Assembly: GCA_964522605.1 (NCBI GenBank)
Contig: CAZFWV010000004.1
Coordinates: 1 to 64,000, forward strand
Reading direction: 5' to 3'
DNA from: CAVZLD01 sp964522605
Lineage (GTDB): Bacteria; Planctomycetota; Planctomycetia; Pirellulales; Pirellulaceae
Length of the DNA stretch: 64,000 bases
The position numbers and the translations under genes are program-made. Below are positions 36,822 through 46,456 of the stretch, piece by piece. Every line of letters begins with the position of its first letter. The first letter of the stretch is position 1. The notes beneath the pieces were generated by a model. It saw nothing but the letters and a program-made list of their open reading frames with translations, was not told where the DNA came from and searched no databases.

Positions 36822-37229
36822 ATGAAGAGGGGGCTATCTCGGGTGTTCTGCTTCCTCAGTGCGCGGGTGGATGCGGCTCGGCGAAGGGATTGGTTGCGAC
36901 CGAAAGACCAACCCGTGATCGCCGCCTGGCTGTTCCTTGCCGCCATTGCCATCGCTGGATCCTGGATTCGTGCGGGTGGCCTGCGAGGCGGCTTGGTCTC
37001 GATCGACAACGCGCCCGTCGTGAACCATCAGGATCGCATCGACATCAATCGGGCGGAGTGGCCCGAGCTCACGCTCTTGCCGGGAATCAGCCGGGTGATG
37101 GCGGAGCGGATTGTCAAGCATCGGCAAGAGAAGGGACCGTTTGGTTCTGTCGAGGACTTGCGTCAAGTATCCGGAATTGGCCCGAAGACGGTTGCGCGAA
37201 TGCGTCCATTTGTGGATGCACAGAAGTGA
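36822..37229 (+). CDS. ComEA-like membrane-anchored helix-hairpin-helix protein
   Basis: This 135-residue protein has one N-terminal helix (about 32–50) and two helix-hairpin-helix motifs ([20 protein letters not shown] and [19 protein letters not shown]), the arrangement of ComEA DNA-uptake proteins. ATG 36822 is preferred over TTG 36786. It sits between rho and uvrB in the same direction, 27 bp before uvrB. DNA binding is likely; a role in competence cannot be shown because no other com genes are here. Confidence 0.8.
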   Translation: MKRGLSRVFCFLSARVDAARRRDWLRPKDQPVIAAWLFLAAIAIAGSWIRAGGLRGGLVSIDNAPVVNHQDRIDINRAEWPELTLLPGISRVMAERIVKHRQEKGPFGSVEDLRQVSGIGPKTVARMRPFVDAQK

Positions 37230-37255
37230 GCGTGGGAACGGAGGCGGGAAGCACG

Positions 37256-39343
37256 ATGTTTCGACTGGAAAGCCCGTTTCAGCCCGCTGGGGATCAGCCG
37301 GAAGCAATCCGCGCACTCGTCGACGGAGCAGCACAAGGCCAAAAATTTCAGGTGCTCAAAGGCGTCACCGGTTCGGGCAAGACGTTCACGATGGCGAACG
37401 TGATCCAGCAACTGCAGCGGCCGACGCTGGTCATCTCGCACAACAAGACGCTGGCGGCACAGCTGTACTCCGAGTTTCGTGAGTTCTTCCCGCACAATGC
37501 CGTGCACTACTTCGTCAGCTATTACGACTACTATCAGCCCGAAGCGTACATTCCTCAGCGAGATATCTACATCGAAAAGGATGCCTCGATCAATCAGGAG
37601 ATCGATCGGCTCCGTTTGGCGTCCACCAGTGCCTTGGTGAGCCGGCGCGATGTCATCATCATCGCGAGCGTCTCCTGTATCTATGGCTTGGGCTCGCCCG
37701 AAGACTACCGCAAGATGATGGTAGCGCTGCGAGTTGGAGACGTATTGGAGCGAGACGAACTGCTGCGGCGGTTGGTGGATATTCAGTACGAACGCAATGA
37801 CGTGGCATTCGAACGCGGACGATTTCGCGTGCGGGGGGATTGCATCGAACTGTGGCCCTCGTACGAGGAATTCGCCTTCCGGATCGAGCTCTGGGGCGAC
37901 GAAATCGAACGCCTGTCTCTCATTCATCCCACGTCCGGGGGCATACTGGGTACGGAAACGCAGTTGTTCGTCTATCCGGCGAAACATTTTGTGATGCCCG
38001 AAGAGCGCATCTCGCGAGCGGTCGAAGAGATTCGCCTGGAACTGGAAGATCAGCTCGAGAAGTTTCGGGCCGCTGGCAAGTTACTCGAGGCCCAGCGGTT
38101 GAATGCACGAACCCGCTTCGACATGGAAATGCTGCTGGAGGTCGGTTACTGCCCTGGCGTCGAAAACTATAGTCGACCCTTGTCGGGGCGACCGCCGGGC
38201 TCCACGCCCGATACGCTCTTCAGTTTCTTTCCTGCGGAGTTCCTCCTTCTTGTGGATGAATCTCATGTCACCGTGCCTCAGATTCGAGCGATGTATGCGG
38301 GGGACCGCAGTCGGAAGGAGACGCTCGTCGAGCACGGATTTCGGCTTCCGTGTGCACTGGACAACCGCCCCTTGACGTTCGCCGAATGGGAAGACCGAAT
38401 CCACCAGGTTGTCTTTGTCTCGGCGACACCGGGGGAGTATGAGCTGTCGCGAACGGAGGGCGAGATCGTGGAGCAGATCGTCCGCCCAACAGGCCTGCTC
38501 GATCCCGTCGTGGAAGTCGTCGCAGCGCGCGGACAGGTCCCCCATCTATTGCAGCAGATTCGTGAGCGGGCTGGGAATCAGGAACGGGTGCTCGTTACCA
38601 CGCTGACGAAACGGATGGCGGAGGATCTCTCGGCCTACCTGACCGAAAACGGCGTGAAATGCAAATGGCTGCATAGCGAGCTCGACGCATTCGAACGGGT
38701 CGAGTTACTTCGAGATCTGCGGGAGGGTCGTTTTGAAGCGCTCGTCGGCGTGAATCTGCTCCGCGAGGGATTGGATTTACCCGAAGTCTCCCTCGTCGCG
38801 ATCCTGGATGCCGACAAAGAGGGGTTCTTACGCAGCGAGACTTCCCTGATCCAAACGATCGGTCGCGCGGCACGCAATGTCAACGCAAAAGTGATTCTGT
38901 ACGCGGATCAGGTAACCGAGTCGATGCAGCGGGCGATCGAGGAAACGGAACGACGTCGCGCAACGCAGCAGGCGTATAATCAGAAGCACGGGATTACTCC
39001 GGAGACGATTCGGAAAAATATCCGTGCCGGAATTGAGTCGGAAGTGGCGGCTCATCGTGATGCGAACGCGGCGGTTGGCTGGACGGATGATACGCAGACA
39101 ACAACGCAGGAGTACATCCAGGAACTCCAAACCGAGATGATGGAGGCGGCGGAAGCACTTGAGTTCGAGCGTGCCGCGGCGATTCGTGATCGGATCACCG
39201 CTCTCCAGTCCCAGGAAGACGCGGCTCCGGCGGCGAAATCTCGAGGGCGGACCGGTTCCGGACGGGGCTCCCGGCGGCGTGTGCAACGCCGAGGAGATGG
39301 AGCCCGTGTGCCGCGGCCCAAGCGGCGATCGGCCGGGCATTGA
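37256..39343 (+). CDS. uvrB: UvrABC excinuclease subunit B
   Basis: This 695-residue repair helicase has Walker A GVTGSGKT (36–43), the beta-hairpin segment [13 protein letters not shown] used to clamp DNA, the helicase motif [12 protein letters not shown], and a C-terminal UVR motif ([22 protein letters not shown]). A Gly/Arg-rich tail of about 30 residues follows. ATG 37256 follows GGAGGCGGGAA; the frame is open much further upstream but that part has no UvrB similarity. It recognises DNA damage with UvrA and loads UvrC. Confidence 0.97.
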   Translation: MFRLESPFQPAGDQPEAIRALVDGAAQGQKFQVLKGVTGSGKTFTMANVIQQLQRPTLVISHNKTLAAQLYSEFREFFPHNAVHYFVSYYDYYQPEAYIPQRDIYIEKDASINQEIDRLRLASTSALVSRRDVIIIASVSCIYGLGSPEDYRKMMVALRVGDVLERDELLRRLVDIQYERNDVAFERGRFRVRGDCIELWPSYEEFAFRIELWGDEIERLSLIHPTSGGILGTETQLFVYPAKHFVMPEERISRAVEEIRLELEDQLEKFRAAGKLLEAQRLNARTRFDMEMLLEVGYCPGVENYSRPLSGRPPGSTPDTLFSFFPAEFLLLVDESHVTVPQIRAMYAGDRSRKETLVEHGFRLPCALDNRPLTFAEWEDRIHQVVFVSATPGEYELSRTEGEIVEQIVRPTGLLDPVVEVVAARGQVPHLLQQIRERAGNQERVLVTTLTKRMAEDLSAYLTENGVKCKWLHSELDAFERVELLRDLREGRFEALVGVNLLREGLDLPEVSLVAILDADKEGFLRSETSLIQTIGRAARNVNAKVILYADQVTESMQRAIEETERRRATQQAYNQKHGITPETIRKNIRAGIESEVAAHRDANAAVGWTDDTQTTTQEYIQELQTEMMEAAEALEFERAAAIRDRITALQSQEDAAPAAKSRGRTGSGRGSRRRVQRRGDGARVPRPKRRSAGH

Positions 39344-39461
39344 CCGCGCCGCCTCGATCCTCCTGTGGGAGCTCCAAAATGCGGAAAAATGCCGGTTTTC
39401 GCGGAAACAGGGGAATAAATGACCCGATTTCCGCCTCTCCAAAGGTGACAGAAGGACCGTC

Positions 39462-40016
39462 ATGACGGTGGACCCGCATCCCACAGCCGGCTGCGATTGT
39501 TCCGCACCGTCGGGAGATATGGCCCGGTTGGTCGATGAGCATATGGCCCTGTTGTTCGCCTACGCCTACCGATTGACCGGATCCGTGGATGAGGCCGAAG
39601 AGCTGACCCAGCAGACATTCCTCGTCGCCCAGCAAAAGATCGGACAACTGCGCGAACCAGGCAAGGTTCAGGCTTGGCTCCTGAAGGTGCTTCGCAATGG
39701 CTACCTGAAGAATCGCCGCAAGCGTCGTCCGATGGCCGCCACCGAAGCTGAGATAGACGTCAATCTGTTCATGGAGCCGGTCTCTGCGGACAGTGAATGG
39801 GATACCGAACGATTACAGCAGGCGCTCGACGAGCTACCCGAGGAATTCCGCGCCGTTGTGCTGATGTTCTTCTTTGAGCAGCTGTCGTATCGTGAAATTG
39901 CTGAGCAATTGGAGCTGCCCATGGGGACGGTGATGAGCCGGCTTTCGCGGGCAAAAGACCACCTGCGGGGAAAACTACTGCGTCGACAACCCCAAGCGAC
40001 TGGAAAACCCATGTAG
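39462..40016 (+). CDS. ECF-type RNA polymerase sigma factor
   Basis: This 184-residue protein has sigma-70 region 2 (LLFAYAYRLTGSVDEAEELTQQTFL) and region 4 (ALDELPEEFRAVVLMFFFEQLSYREIAEQLELPMGTVMSRLSRAK-type helix-turn-helix). ATG 39462 follows GAAGG. The next gene encodes a likely membrane anti-sigma factor, the usual pairing. The signal sensed is unknown. Confidence 0.95.
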   Translation: MTVDPHPTAGCDCSAPSGDMARLVDEHMALLFAYAYRLTGSVDEAEELTQQTFLVAQQKIGQLREPGKVQAWLLKVLRNGYLKNRRKRRPMAATEAEIDVNLFMEPVSADSEWDTERLQQALDELPEEFRAVVLMFFFEQLSYREIAEQLELPMGTVMSRLSRAKDHLRGKLLRRQPQATGKPM

Positions 40017-40123
40017 GGATTCTGGTCACCCGAACAAGAAGGCGAAACGGGGTCCGTGAGTTTCACGGATGTGAGGAAGACTGCTGACCTCGTTGCCAAA
40101 CTGCCTGTTACGAGGCATTTCTC

Positions 40124-41026
40124 ATGAATGATCGCGAACTGATGCGTGCCATGGATGCTTGCCGGCCAGGAAGCGATGATCTGAACCTGCCAGAGATGCA
40201 GTCTTTCAAGGCGCATTTGGCCAACGACCCGGAATGCCGGCAGGTGTTTCTCCAGCGCCAACGGCTGGATCGAGAACTATCGACGCAACTGAGTGATGTT
40301 TCACTTCCGCCCGACCTGCGGCAGCGAATTCTCAGCACTTTGGAGGACCGGGAGAGGGAACCATCGGAACCCGTCCGATCCTCGGCGTCGCAGACAGGTC
40401 GAGATCGCCGGACGGCGATCGGTGATCGGCTCGGTCGACGCAAACTTATCGCGATCGGAGTCGGTTTGGTCGCGACCGCAGCCTGCTTTGTTCTCATCCT
40501 CCTGGCGCTACGCCCAACTCCGCCTCAAGATTTGACTCCCGCGCAATTGGCCAGTCGGGCAGTCGACCATTGGATTCCGGATCCCCAAGCCTGGGAATCG
40601 TATGATTCCTCGCAAAACGCGGGTCGATATCCCTCGTCGCGCTTCGTAAGGACCCGTCCGACGCGCTGGCAGCGCATGGCGACCGAATTGGATCGCCAGT
40701 CGGTGGTCTACGAATTTGAATCGCTTGGTTCTGCACGAGTTCGGCTGTACGTCCTGCGGGTCGCCCAACGGCTACCGCAGATTCCCGCCCGTCCGCCCGA
40801 GAATCCACGCGTTGGCTCGCGCGGTTGGTACACGGCGGTTTGGCAGGAGGTTCCGCACATCTACGTTCTGGCGTTGGAGGGATCTCCCGAGAGCTACTAC
40901 GAGTATTTGCGACCGGGGGTGCCATCCTTGGCGGTTCGGCGTCCGGTTCGCGATCTCGGACAATTCGGGAGTCGTCCGATGCGGGTTCTCTCTTTTACGC
41001 AACCGGTACGACCGTCACGAGGCTAG
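40124..41026 (+). CDS. probable membrane anti-sigma factor
   Basis: This 300-residue protein has a cytoplasmic N-terminal part (1–108) with helical segments resembling an anti-sigma domain (DPECRQVFLQRQRLDREL), one helix (about 108–128) and an extracytoplasmic C-terminal domain of about 170 residues. The typical HxxxCxxC zinc motif is missing. It lies 107 bp after the ECF sigma gene in the same direction. Sequestration of the sigma factor is inferred from architecture and position. Confidence 0.7.
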   Translation: MNDRELMRAMDACRPGSDDLNLPEMQSFKAHLANDPECRQVFLQRQRLDRELSTQLSDVSLPPDLRQRILSTLEDREREPSEPVRSSASQTGRDRRTAIGDRLGRRKLIAIGVGLVATAACFVLILLALRPTPPQDLTPAQLASRAVDHWIPDPQAWESYDSSQNAGRYPSSRFVRTRPTRWQRMATELDRQSVVYEFESLGSARVRLYVLRVAQRLPQIPARPPENPRVGSRGWYTAVWQEVPHIYVLALEGSPESYYEYLRPGVPSLAVRRPVRDLGQFGSRPMRVLSFTQPVRPSRG

Positions 41027-41145
41027 CGTCAGAGTCTCTCCAGACACTCGCGCTGCGGCCCGGCCTGCAGAAACCCACTCATTGCGATCGGTGCGGATGA
41101 CCGAATCGATGGATATCATCCGTTCGGTTCTACAAGGAGGGTGTC

Positions 41146-41559
41146 ATGCGACGGATCTTGCCGCTGGTGTTCGTGGGTCTGGTCTGGGTTGGTTTCGGTT
41201 CGAATGCGTCCGCACAGACGACGAAGGCTCTCGGGACCATGGAAGCCGATTTATTCGGCGAGTTGCCCAGCGAGGGCACGGTGACACCGGAGATGTGGTT
41301 CTATCAGCAGGAGTACCGACGCTACAAAAGCCCGGAAGAGGCGGTTCGTCGGAAGGCCGAATTTCGTGCAAGTCAGCGTCGGAATCGGCTCGCAGCGCAA
41401 CGCTGGTTCGGGTTCTCCAACCTCCGACCGGCGGTAAACCCGGTTCCCTACTTGGGGAGCTACTCCGCAAGTTGGTCGGGCAGTTTTTGGGATCCCTACT
41501 CCTGGTCCGGCCAGGCAGGGCCCTTGGTGGTCTACCACACAGCCCGCCGCCCCGACTAG
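41146..41559 (+). CDS. small secreted protein of unknown function
   Basis: This 137-residue protein has a clear signal peptide (1–23, cleavage after SNASA). The mature part begins with an acidic stretch, then an Arg-rich helix (about 60–85), then an aromatic Ser/Trp/Gly-rich tail (SASWSGSFWDPYSWSG). A strong GGAGG ribosome site precedes ATG 41146. It could be a target of the ECF sigma factor encoded upstream, judging by position only. I do not recognise the family. Confidence 0.7.
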   Translation: MRRILPLVFVGLVWVGFGSNASAQTTKALGTMEADLFGELPSEGTVTPEMWFYQQEYRRYKSPEEAVRRKAEFRASQRRNRLAAQRWFGFSNLRPAVNPVPYLGSYSASWSGSFWDPYSWSGQAGPLVVYHTARRPD

Positions 41560-41586
41560 ACCGCTGGTCTCCCTCGAGCAAGAAGT

Positions 41587-41611
41587 GACGCTCGTCTAGC
41601 CGACGAGCGTC
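41587..41611 (-). terminator. hairpin across the rpsU stop codon
   Basis: A perfect 10-bp inverted repeat (41587–41596 with 41602–41611) has a 5-nt loop that contains most of the rpsU stop codon. It lies between the convergent secreted-protein gene and rpsU and could act on either strand. No T-run follows on either side. A smaller 5-bp hairpin (41558–41570) lies at the end of the secreted-protein gene. Confidence 0.5.
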
Positions 41612-41787
41612 GCTCGGCGAGCCCGTCGCTCCGCCCGCAGGCGAGCTCGTCGTTTGGTTTCACTGGGTTTTTCGTAGTGCTCGCGCCGTCGCATCTCTTT
41701 CTTGATTCCGCTCCGCTCGACGAGCTTCCGGAAACGCCGTACGGCCTCTTGAATGCTTTCCCGATCCCGCAGAACCAGCTTAACCAC
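41596..41787 (-). CDS. rpsU: 30S ribosomal protein S21
   Basis: This 63-residue, very basic protein matches S21 throughout ([20 protein letters not shown], then [19 protein letters not shown]). S21 helps initiation near the anti-Shine–Dalgarno end of 16S rRNA. The last codons form half of a 10-bp hairpin. It is encoded alone on the − strand. Confidence 0.95.
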   Translation of the reverse strand: MVKLVLRDRESIQEAVRRFRKLVERSGIKKEMRRREHYEKPSETKRRARLRAERRARRATLVG

Positions 41788-41923
41788 GTTGGCTCCTTCT
41801 ATCTCAGATGCCCCTTAGAACCAATCCAGACACTTCGGGCAGAACGATCCTGCCCGACACCCCCAATCGAGCCCCTTAATCTATCTCAGGTCTGCCCTAC
41901 TGTCCACCCAGGTTGGTGTTTCC

Positions 41924-42112
41924 ATGCACATCTTTGACTCCGACGACGATCTGCCGACTGCTCCCGCGTTGCCGACGGGAGTTCCCCTGCTGGACGAGCT
42001 GGACCATCGCCAGGATGAGGTGCTCCGTCAACTGGAGGAGCTGAATGGGCAAATCGAGCAGTTGGTTGCTCAGTGGCAGCAGCGACCTGGGCGACCGGCG
42101 GAGGCGGCCTGA
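41924..42112 (+). CDS. small acidic coiled-coil protein
   Basis: This 62-residue protein has an acidic N-terminus (HIFDSDDDLP) and a central helix (about 24–50, LLDELDHRQDEVLRQLEELNGQIEQL in part) that should form a coiled coil. No signal or membrane segment is seen. Codon use resembles the neighbouring genes. It is divergent from rpsU and convergent with the UbiB-family gene. No function can be assigned. Confidence 0.55.
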   Translation: MHIFDSDDDLPTAPALPTGVPLLDELDHRQDEVLRQLEELNGQIEQLVAQWQQRPGRPAEAA

Positions 42113-42310
42113 GGTTCGCTAGGTGACCGTTGCCGTGCCCGGTGGCCGAATGGCCCTTCAGCAGAACATCTGCTGCCGTCATTGAGTCCAGACCACGGTG
42201 GTGGATTGCGGCCCTGCCACACTGCGTCCTTCCGCGCGTTTCCGCGGCCAGACTCTGCGGCTCCCCCACGAATGGCCCGCATCAGGGAGGCGTCCGGTCT
42301 CCGGACCGGG

Positions 42311-44059
42311 TTAACCGCGCCGGTCGAGGTGGCCCGACTTCCCAATCGCTCGCAGCAGACGCAACCCAAGCAACAGGCTGAGCGCGATGCCTCCCAGCCC
42401 AAGAACAGAAATCTCATGCAGGCCGAAGTACGTCGGTGTGGAAAAAAGAAGCGGGGGGACCTTTCGGCTGAGCATGAGGGCGGATCCCATATACAGGGCG
42501 CTGGCGAGCATCCCGAGAACGAGCCGATTGACGGACGGTTCGAGTCCACGATGATCCAGGTGGACATCGAAGCGACCGGTTTGAACCTGTTCCAAGATGT
42601 CGACGATCCGACGTGGCAAGACCTCGATCAGTCGTTCGAGTTCGCCATAAATCCGCTGCAGTTTTCGGAACCGACGAACGGGCGACCAACGACGAAGCAG
42701 AGTTGTCCGGTGATACCTTTGCATCACCTGCAGCAGGCTGAAGTCGGGCGACAGGAGTCGTGCCGTCCCCTCGAGCGTAATGAAGACCTTCAGCAGCATG
42801 GCGACTTGGGGAGGTAACCGGATGCGATATCGGTGAATGATATCGATCATCTCCTCCAAAGCTTCGGCCAGTACCAGTTTCTCCAGCGGTTGGGCGCCAT
42901 AGTGGGCCACGTAGTCGGCCAGGTCCGTCTGCAGGGCGGACGGGTCGAGGCCCGCCGGCACTTGTCCGATCCGTTCGATCAAGTTGGTCAGTTGCAGCGG
43001 ATCACGCTCAACCACCGCCAGTAAGAGGTCTTCCATGTCTTCCCGCAGACGTTCGTCGATCCGTCCGACCATTCCGAAGTCCAGCAGACCGATACGGTCT
43101 CCGGGCAGCACGAGGATATTGCCCGGATGCGGATCGGCATGGTAGAACCCGTCCGTGAAAATCATCTGCAGATAGAGATCCGCTCCACGTCGGGCCAGCA
43201 GATTGCGATCGTGGCCTTCCGTCACCAGTTGATCTGCCTGCGACAACTTGATTCCTTCCAGCAATTCCATTGTGAGCACGCGCGGTGTGCTCAATTCCGT
43301 GTATGGCTGCGGAATGTGGACAAACGGATTGTGCTGAAATCGCGTCGCGAACTGGGTGAGATTTCTTTCCTCGCGGCCGAAATCCAGCTCGCGCCGTAGC
43401 GTCCGCTGAAACTCGGCGATCGTCTCGACGGGACGGTAAGGCGCGAATTCGGGGAGTCGCTCCAGGAGTGGGGCCAAACCGGACAGGACCTCCAGGTCCT
43501 TGCGAACGGTTTCTTGAACGCCTTCGTGCTGAACTTTCACCACGACCGGTTCGCCATTTTTCAGCCGGGCGCGATGAACCTGTCCAATCGAGGCAGAGGC
43601 CAGCGGTCGATCGTCGAACTCCAAAAACAAATCGGCGATCGGTTGGCCCAACTCGTCTTCTACGATTCGGTGAACGGCGTCCGGTGGGTCGGCCGGTACG
43701 TGTTCCTGGAGCAATTTCAGCTCCTCGGAAAGCGACCGACCGACCAGATCAGGACGTGTGCTCAGGATCTGGCCCATTTTCACAAAAGTGGGGCCGAGCT
43801 CTTCGAGGGCCATCCGAATGCGTCGCTCGCGCGTGTGGCGTGCAAGCGCTTCCCCGTCGCGGTTCTTCAGCAAACCCTTCGCGAAATCAAGGTTCAGCCG
43901 GCTGATGCCATCGGCCAGTCCGTACTTGCTGAAGACCGAGAGAATCTCACGCAGTCGGTTCACGTTCCGATAGATCTGAGGAATCGCGGTGATCTTCACG
44001 ACGCTCACGCCTGCTGGATAACGGGGGAAATCGGCAACCCCCTCGGGTGTTTTCTTCAC
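42311..44059 (-). CDS. ABC1/UbiB-family atypical kinase
   Basis: This 582-residue protein has the UbiB-family features: a KMGQ motif (ELGPTFVKMGQILSTR), the Ala-rich nucleotide loop ASASIGQVHRA, VVKVQHEG, and the metal-binding DFGMVG. Two hydrophobic segments near the C-terminus (about 520–540 and 550–575) anchor it in the membrane. The family supports quinone biosynthesis or lipid homeostasis. GTG 44059 is the longest start; an internal GTG about 20 codons later is possible. Confidence 0.9.
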   Translation of the reverse strand: MKKTPEGVADFPRYPAGVSVVKITAIPQIYRNVNRLREILSVFSKYGLADGISRLNLDFAKGLLKNRDGEALARHTRERRIRMALEELGPTFVKMGQILSTRPDLVGRSLSEELKLLQEHVPADPPDAVHRIVEDELGQPIADLFLEFDDRPLASASIGQVHRARLKNGEPVVVKVQHEGVQETVRKDLEVLSGLAPLLERLPEFAPYRPVETIAEFQRTLRRELDFGREERNLTQFATRFQHNPFVHIPQPYTELSTPRVLTMELLEGIKLSQADQLVTEGHDRNLLARRGADLYLQMIFTDGFYHADPHPGNILVLPGDRIGLLDFGMVGRIDERLREDMEDLLLAVVERDPLQLTNLIERIGQVPAGLDPSALQTDLADYVAHYGAQPLEKLVLAEALEEMIDIIHRYRIRLPPQVAMLLKVFITLEGTARLLSPDFSLLQVMQRYHRTTLLRRWSPVRRFRKLQRIYGELERLIEVLPRRIVDILEQVQTGRFDVHLDHRGLEPSVNRLVLGMLASALYMGSALMLSRKVPPLLFSTPTYFGLHEISVLGLGGIALSLLLGLRLLRAIGKSGHLDRRG

Positions 44060-44289
44060 TACTGCTCATCATACTTCAGGTCAAAAAGCGGGCGGAGGCA
44101 GAAACAGGGAAGGAACCATCGTTTTCGGCCGCCGGTGGGGGGCCGCGCGGTTGCGCATCCGTCGTGCGACGGCAGCGATCGAAGTCGTTTTTTGCTGAGG
44201 GCCTTCCCCAATCGCCAACGAGTGTCCAAAATTCACCGTTTTGATTGGCCGCCCCCTGGATGGAGCGACTGTCGTCGGGATTGATACGT

Positions 44290-46104
44290 ATGCGCCGAAA
44301 TGACCTACGAAATATCGTGATTATCGCCCATGTCGACCACGGGAAGACTTCGCTGGTCGACTGTCTGCTGCGCCAAAGTGGCCAGTTTCGAGACAGCCAA
44401 CTGCAGGGAGAGCGGATTCTGGATTCGAATGACCTGGAACGGGAGCGGGGCATTACGATCCTATCGAAGAACATTGCGATTCCGTATCGAGGCATCAAAA
44501 TCAACGTCATCGACACGCCGGGACATGCCGACTTTGGCGGGGAGGTCGAGCGCGTTGTGCGCATGGCAGACGGAGCCCTGTTGCTGGTCGATGCGGCGGA
44601 AGGCCCCATGCCCCAGACACGCTTTGTCTTGTCCAAGGCACTCGAATGTGGTCTGCGTCCGCTCGTGGTGGTCAACAAAATCGATCGGCCGGATGCTCGC
44701 CCCCACGAGGTGATCGATCAGACGCTGGATCTGCTGTTGGATCTTGGAGCCGACGATCATCTCGCCGATTTCCCCCACCTGTTTACCAGTGCGAAGGACG
44801 GTTACGCCACGCATGATCCGCAGGTCCCGACCGACACGATGCAGCCCTTGCTCGAGATGGTCATCCAGGAACTGCCGGGGCCCGATGTTGCGCCGGAGCA
44901 GCCACTGCAGATGCTCGTGACAACGATCGACTGGTCGGACTATGTTGGCCGCATCGCGATTGGACGGATTAACGCGGGCTCCATCCGCGCGGGCCAGTCC
45001 GTTGCTCTGCTGCAGGCCGACGACCAGCGTTCGCCGGCGAAGGTCGCGCAAGTGTTTGTCTTTGAAAATCTCGGGCGGGTCGAAGTGGATCGGGCCGAAG
45101 CGGGAGATGTTGTCGCACTGGTGGGGCTGGCCGACGTCGAAATCGGTGATACGGTGGCCGACCCGACGCATCCACGCGCCTTGCCGCGCCTTTCCGTCGA
45201 TGAACCAACGCTCGAGATGATCTTCTCAATCAACAGTTCGCCGTTTGCCGGACGTGACGGGAAATATGTCACGACGCGACAGTTGCGAGAGAGACTGCTC
45301 CGCGAGATCAAAAAGAACGTTGCGCTACAGGTCCGGCCGCTCGACCAACGCGACGCTTTTGCGGTCCGCGGGCGCGGGGTCCTTCACTTGTCGATTTTGA
45401 TCGAGACGATGCGGCGCGAAGGCTATGAGCTGTCGGTGGGCAAGCCGCACGTGGTCCTCCACGAGCGCGACGGGCGGTGTGAAGAGCCGTTCGAGACCCT
45501 GGTGGTTGAGGTGCCGGGCGAGAAGCTCGGGCCGGTGATGGAGTTGGTGGGTGAGCGGCGGGGTACGTTGGTCGAGATGCGGGGACAAGGTGCCTACACA
45601 CAGGCCGTGTTTGCCATTCCGGCCCGAGGCCTCATCGGGTTGCGGACGCGTCTGCTGAACGCGACGCAGGGCACCGCGATCATCCATCACCGGTTTGCGG
45701 AGTATCGTGCGATGGAAGGCGAGATCCCCCGTCGGAGCAACGGTGTTTTGGTCTCTGCGGTTACCGGCCGAGCGGTGGCCTATGGTCTGGATGGTCTGCA
45801 GGAGCGGGCGGAGTTGTTTGTTGCTCCCGGCGACGAAGTCTACGAAGGCATGATCGTCGGCGAGAATAGCCGCTCTGGCGATATGATCGTCAATCCGACG
45901 CGAGAGAAGAAACTTACGAACATCCGCGCCGCGGGCAGTGATGACAATATCTTGCTCAAGCCACCACGACAACTGTCGCTCGAGACCGCCCTCGAGTACA
46001 TCGAAGAGGACGAACTCGTGGAGATCACACCCCGCTATCTGCGACTTCGTAAGATCGTTTTGAAAGAGGCCGATCGACGACGTCAGGCTCGACGTCGTGC
46101 TTGA
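44290..46104 (+). CDS. typA: ribosome-associated GTPase TypA/BipA
   Basis: This 604-residue translational GTPase has G1 AHVDHGKT, G2 RGITI, G3 DTPGH and G4 NKID, with EF-G-like domains and the TypA-specific C-terminal region (GLIGLRTRLLNATQGTAIIHHRF). ATG 44290 is preferred over ATG 44245 because the conserved N-terminus starts with MRRNDLRNIVIIAH. It aids ribosome assembly and stress adaptation. It ends immediately before a scaffold gap region. Confidence 0.95.
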   Translation: MRRNDLRNIVIIAHVDHGKTSLVDCLLRQSGQFRDSQLQGERILDSNDLERERGITILSKNIAIPYRGIKINVIDTPGHADFGGEVERVVRMADGALLLVDAAEGPMPQTRFVLSKALECGLRPLVVVNKIDRPDARPHEVIDQTLDLLLDLGADDHLADFPHLFTSAKDGYATHDPQVPTDTMQPLLEMVIQELPGPDVAPEQPLQMLVTTIDWSDYVGRIAIGRINAGSIRAGQSVALLQADDQRSPAKVAQVFVFENLGRVEVDRAEAGDVVALVGLADVEIGDTVADPTHPRALPRLSVDEPTLEMIFSINSSPFAGRDGKYVTTRQLRERLLREIKKNVALQVRPLDQRDAFAVRGRGVLHLSILIETMRREGYELSVGKPHVVLHERDGRCEEPFETLVVEVPGEKLGPVMELVGERRGTLVEMRGQGAYTQAVFAIPARGLIGLRTRLLNATQGTAIIHHRFAEYRAMEGEIPRRSNGVLVSAVTGRAVAYGLDGLQERAELFVAPGDEVYEGMIVGENSRSGDMIVNPTREKKLTNIRAAGSDDNILLKPPRQLSLETALEYIEEDELVEITPRYLRLRKIVLKEADRRRQARRRA

Positions 46105-46173
46105 TCAATTGCAGTTCGCTCGCACTTGCTCCATCTCGAGTTCCACACTTCGCAGGCGACTGACTACGGATAG
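46105..46173 (-). CDS. possible 3' end of a gene cut by the assembly gap
   Basis: On the − strand the frame out of the gap reads LSVVSRLRSVELEMEQVRANCN and then stops at 46105, immediately next to the typA stop. The segment looks like the end of a coiled coil. It may be the C-terminus of a gene lost in the gap, or chance. Confidence is low. Confidence 0.2.
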   Translation of the reverse strand, partial: LSVVSRLRSVELEMEQVRANCN

Positions 46174-46273
46174 NNNNNNNNNNNNNNNNNNNNNNNNNNN
46201 NNNNNNNNNNNNNNNNNNNNNNNNNNNNNNNNNNNNNNNNNNNNNNNNNNNNNNNNNNNNNNNNNNNNNNNNN
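46174..46273. other. assembly gap (100 N)
   Basis: Placeholder run of exactly 100 unknown bases; the true length is unknown. Confidence 0.98.
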
Positions 46274-46456
46274 TGCATCATACACGTCATCGTCACATCG
46301 CCAACGCCGATCGGAGCACATTAACCAATTCCTCATATTCTGCCGGGGGGTTGATTTCACGGATCATTTATCAATCGCTTGCGGACGAGCGAGGCGAATC
46401 GCATGGGATACGCCAATTTCCGCGTGAAAGGAAACGAGTGTCGGTGTCGTGAATTG

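Larger units (their letters stand above)
46105..46456. other. gap-containing intergenic region
   Basis: This 352-bp stretch between typA and an ABC ATPase contains 100 N (46174–46273). Apart from a possible truncated reading frame at its left edge I see no gene. A 17-nt palindrome (46449–46465) covers the stop codon of the ATPase gene. Confidence 0.6.
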
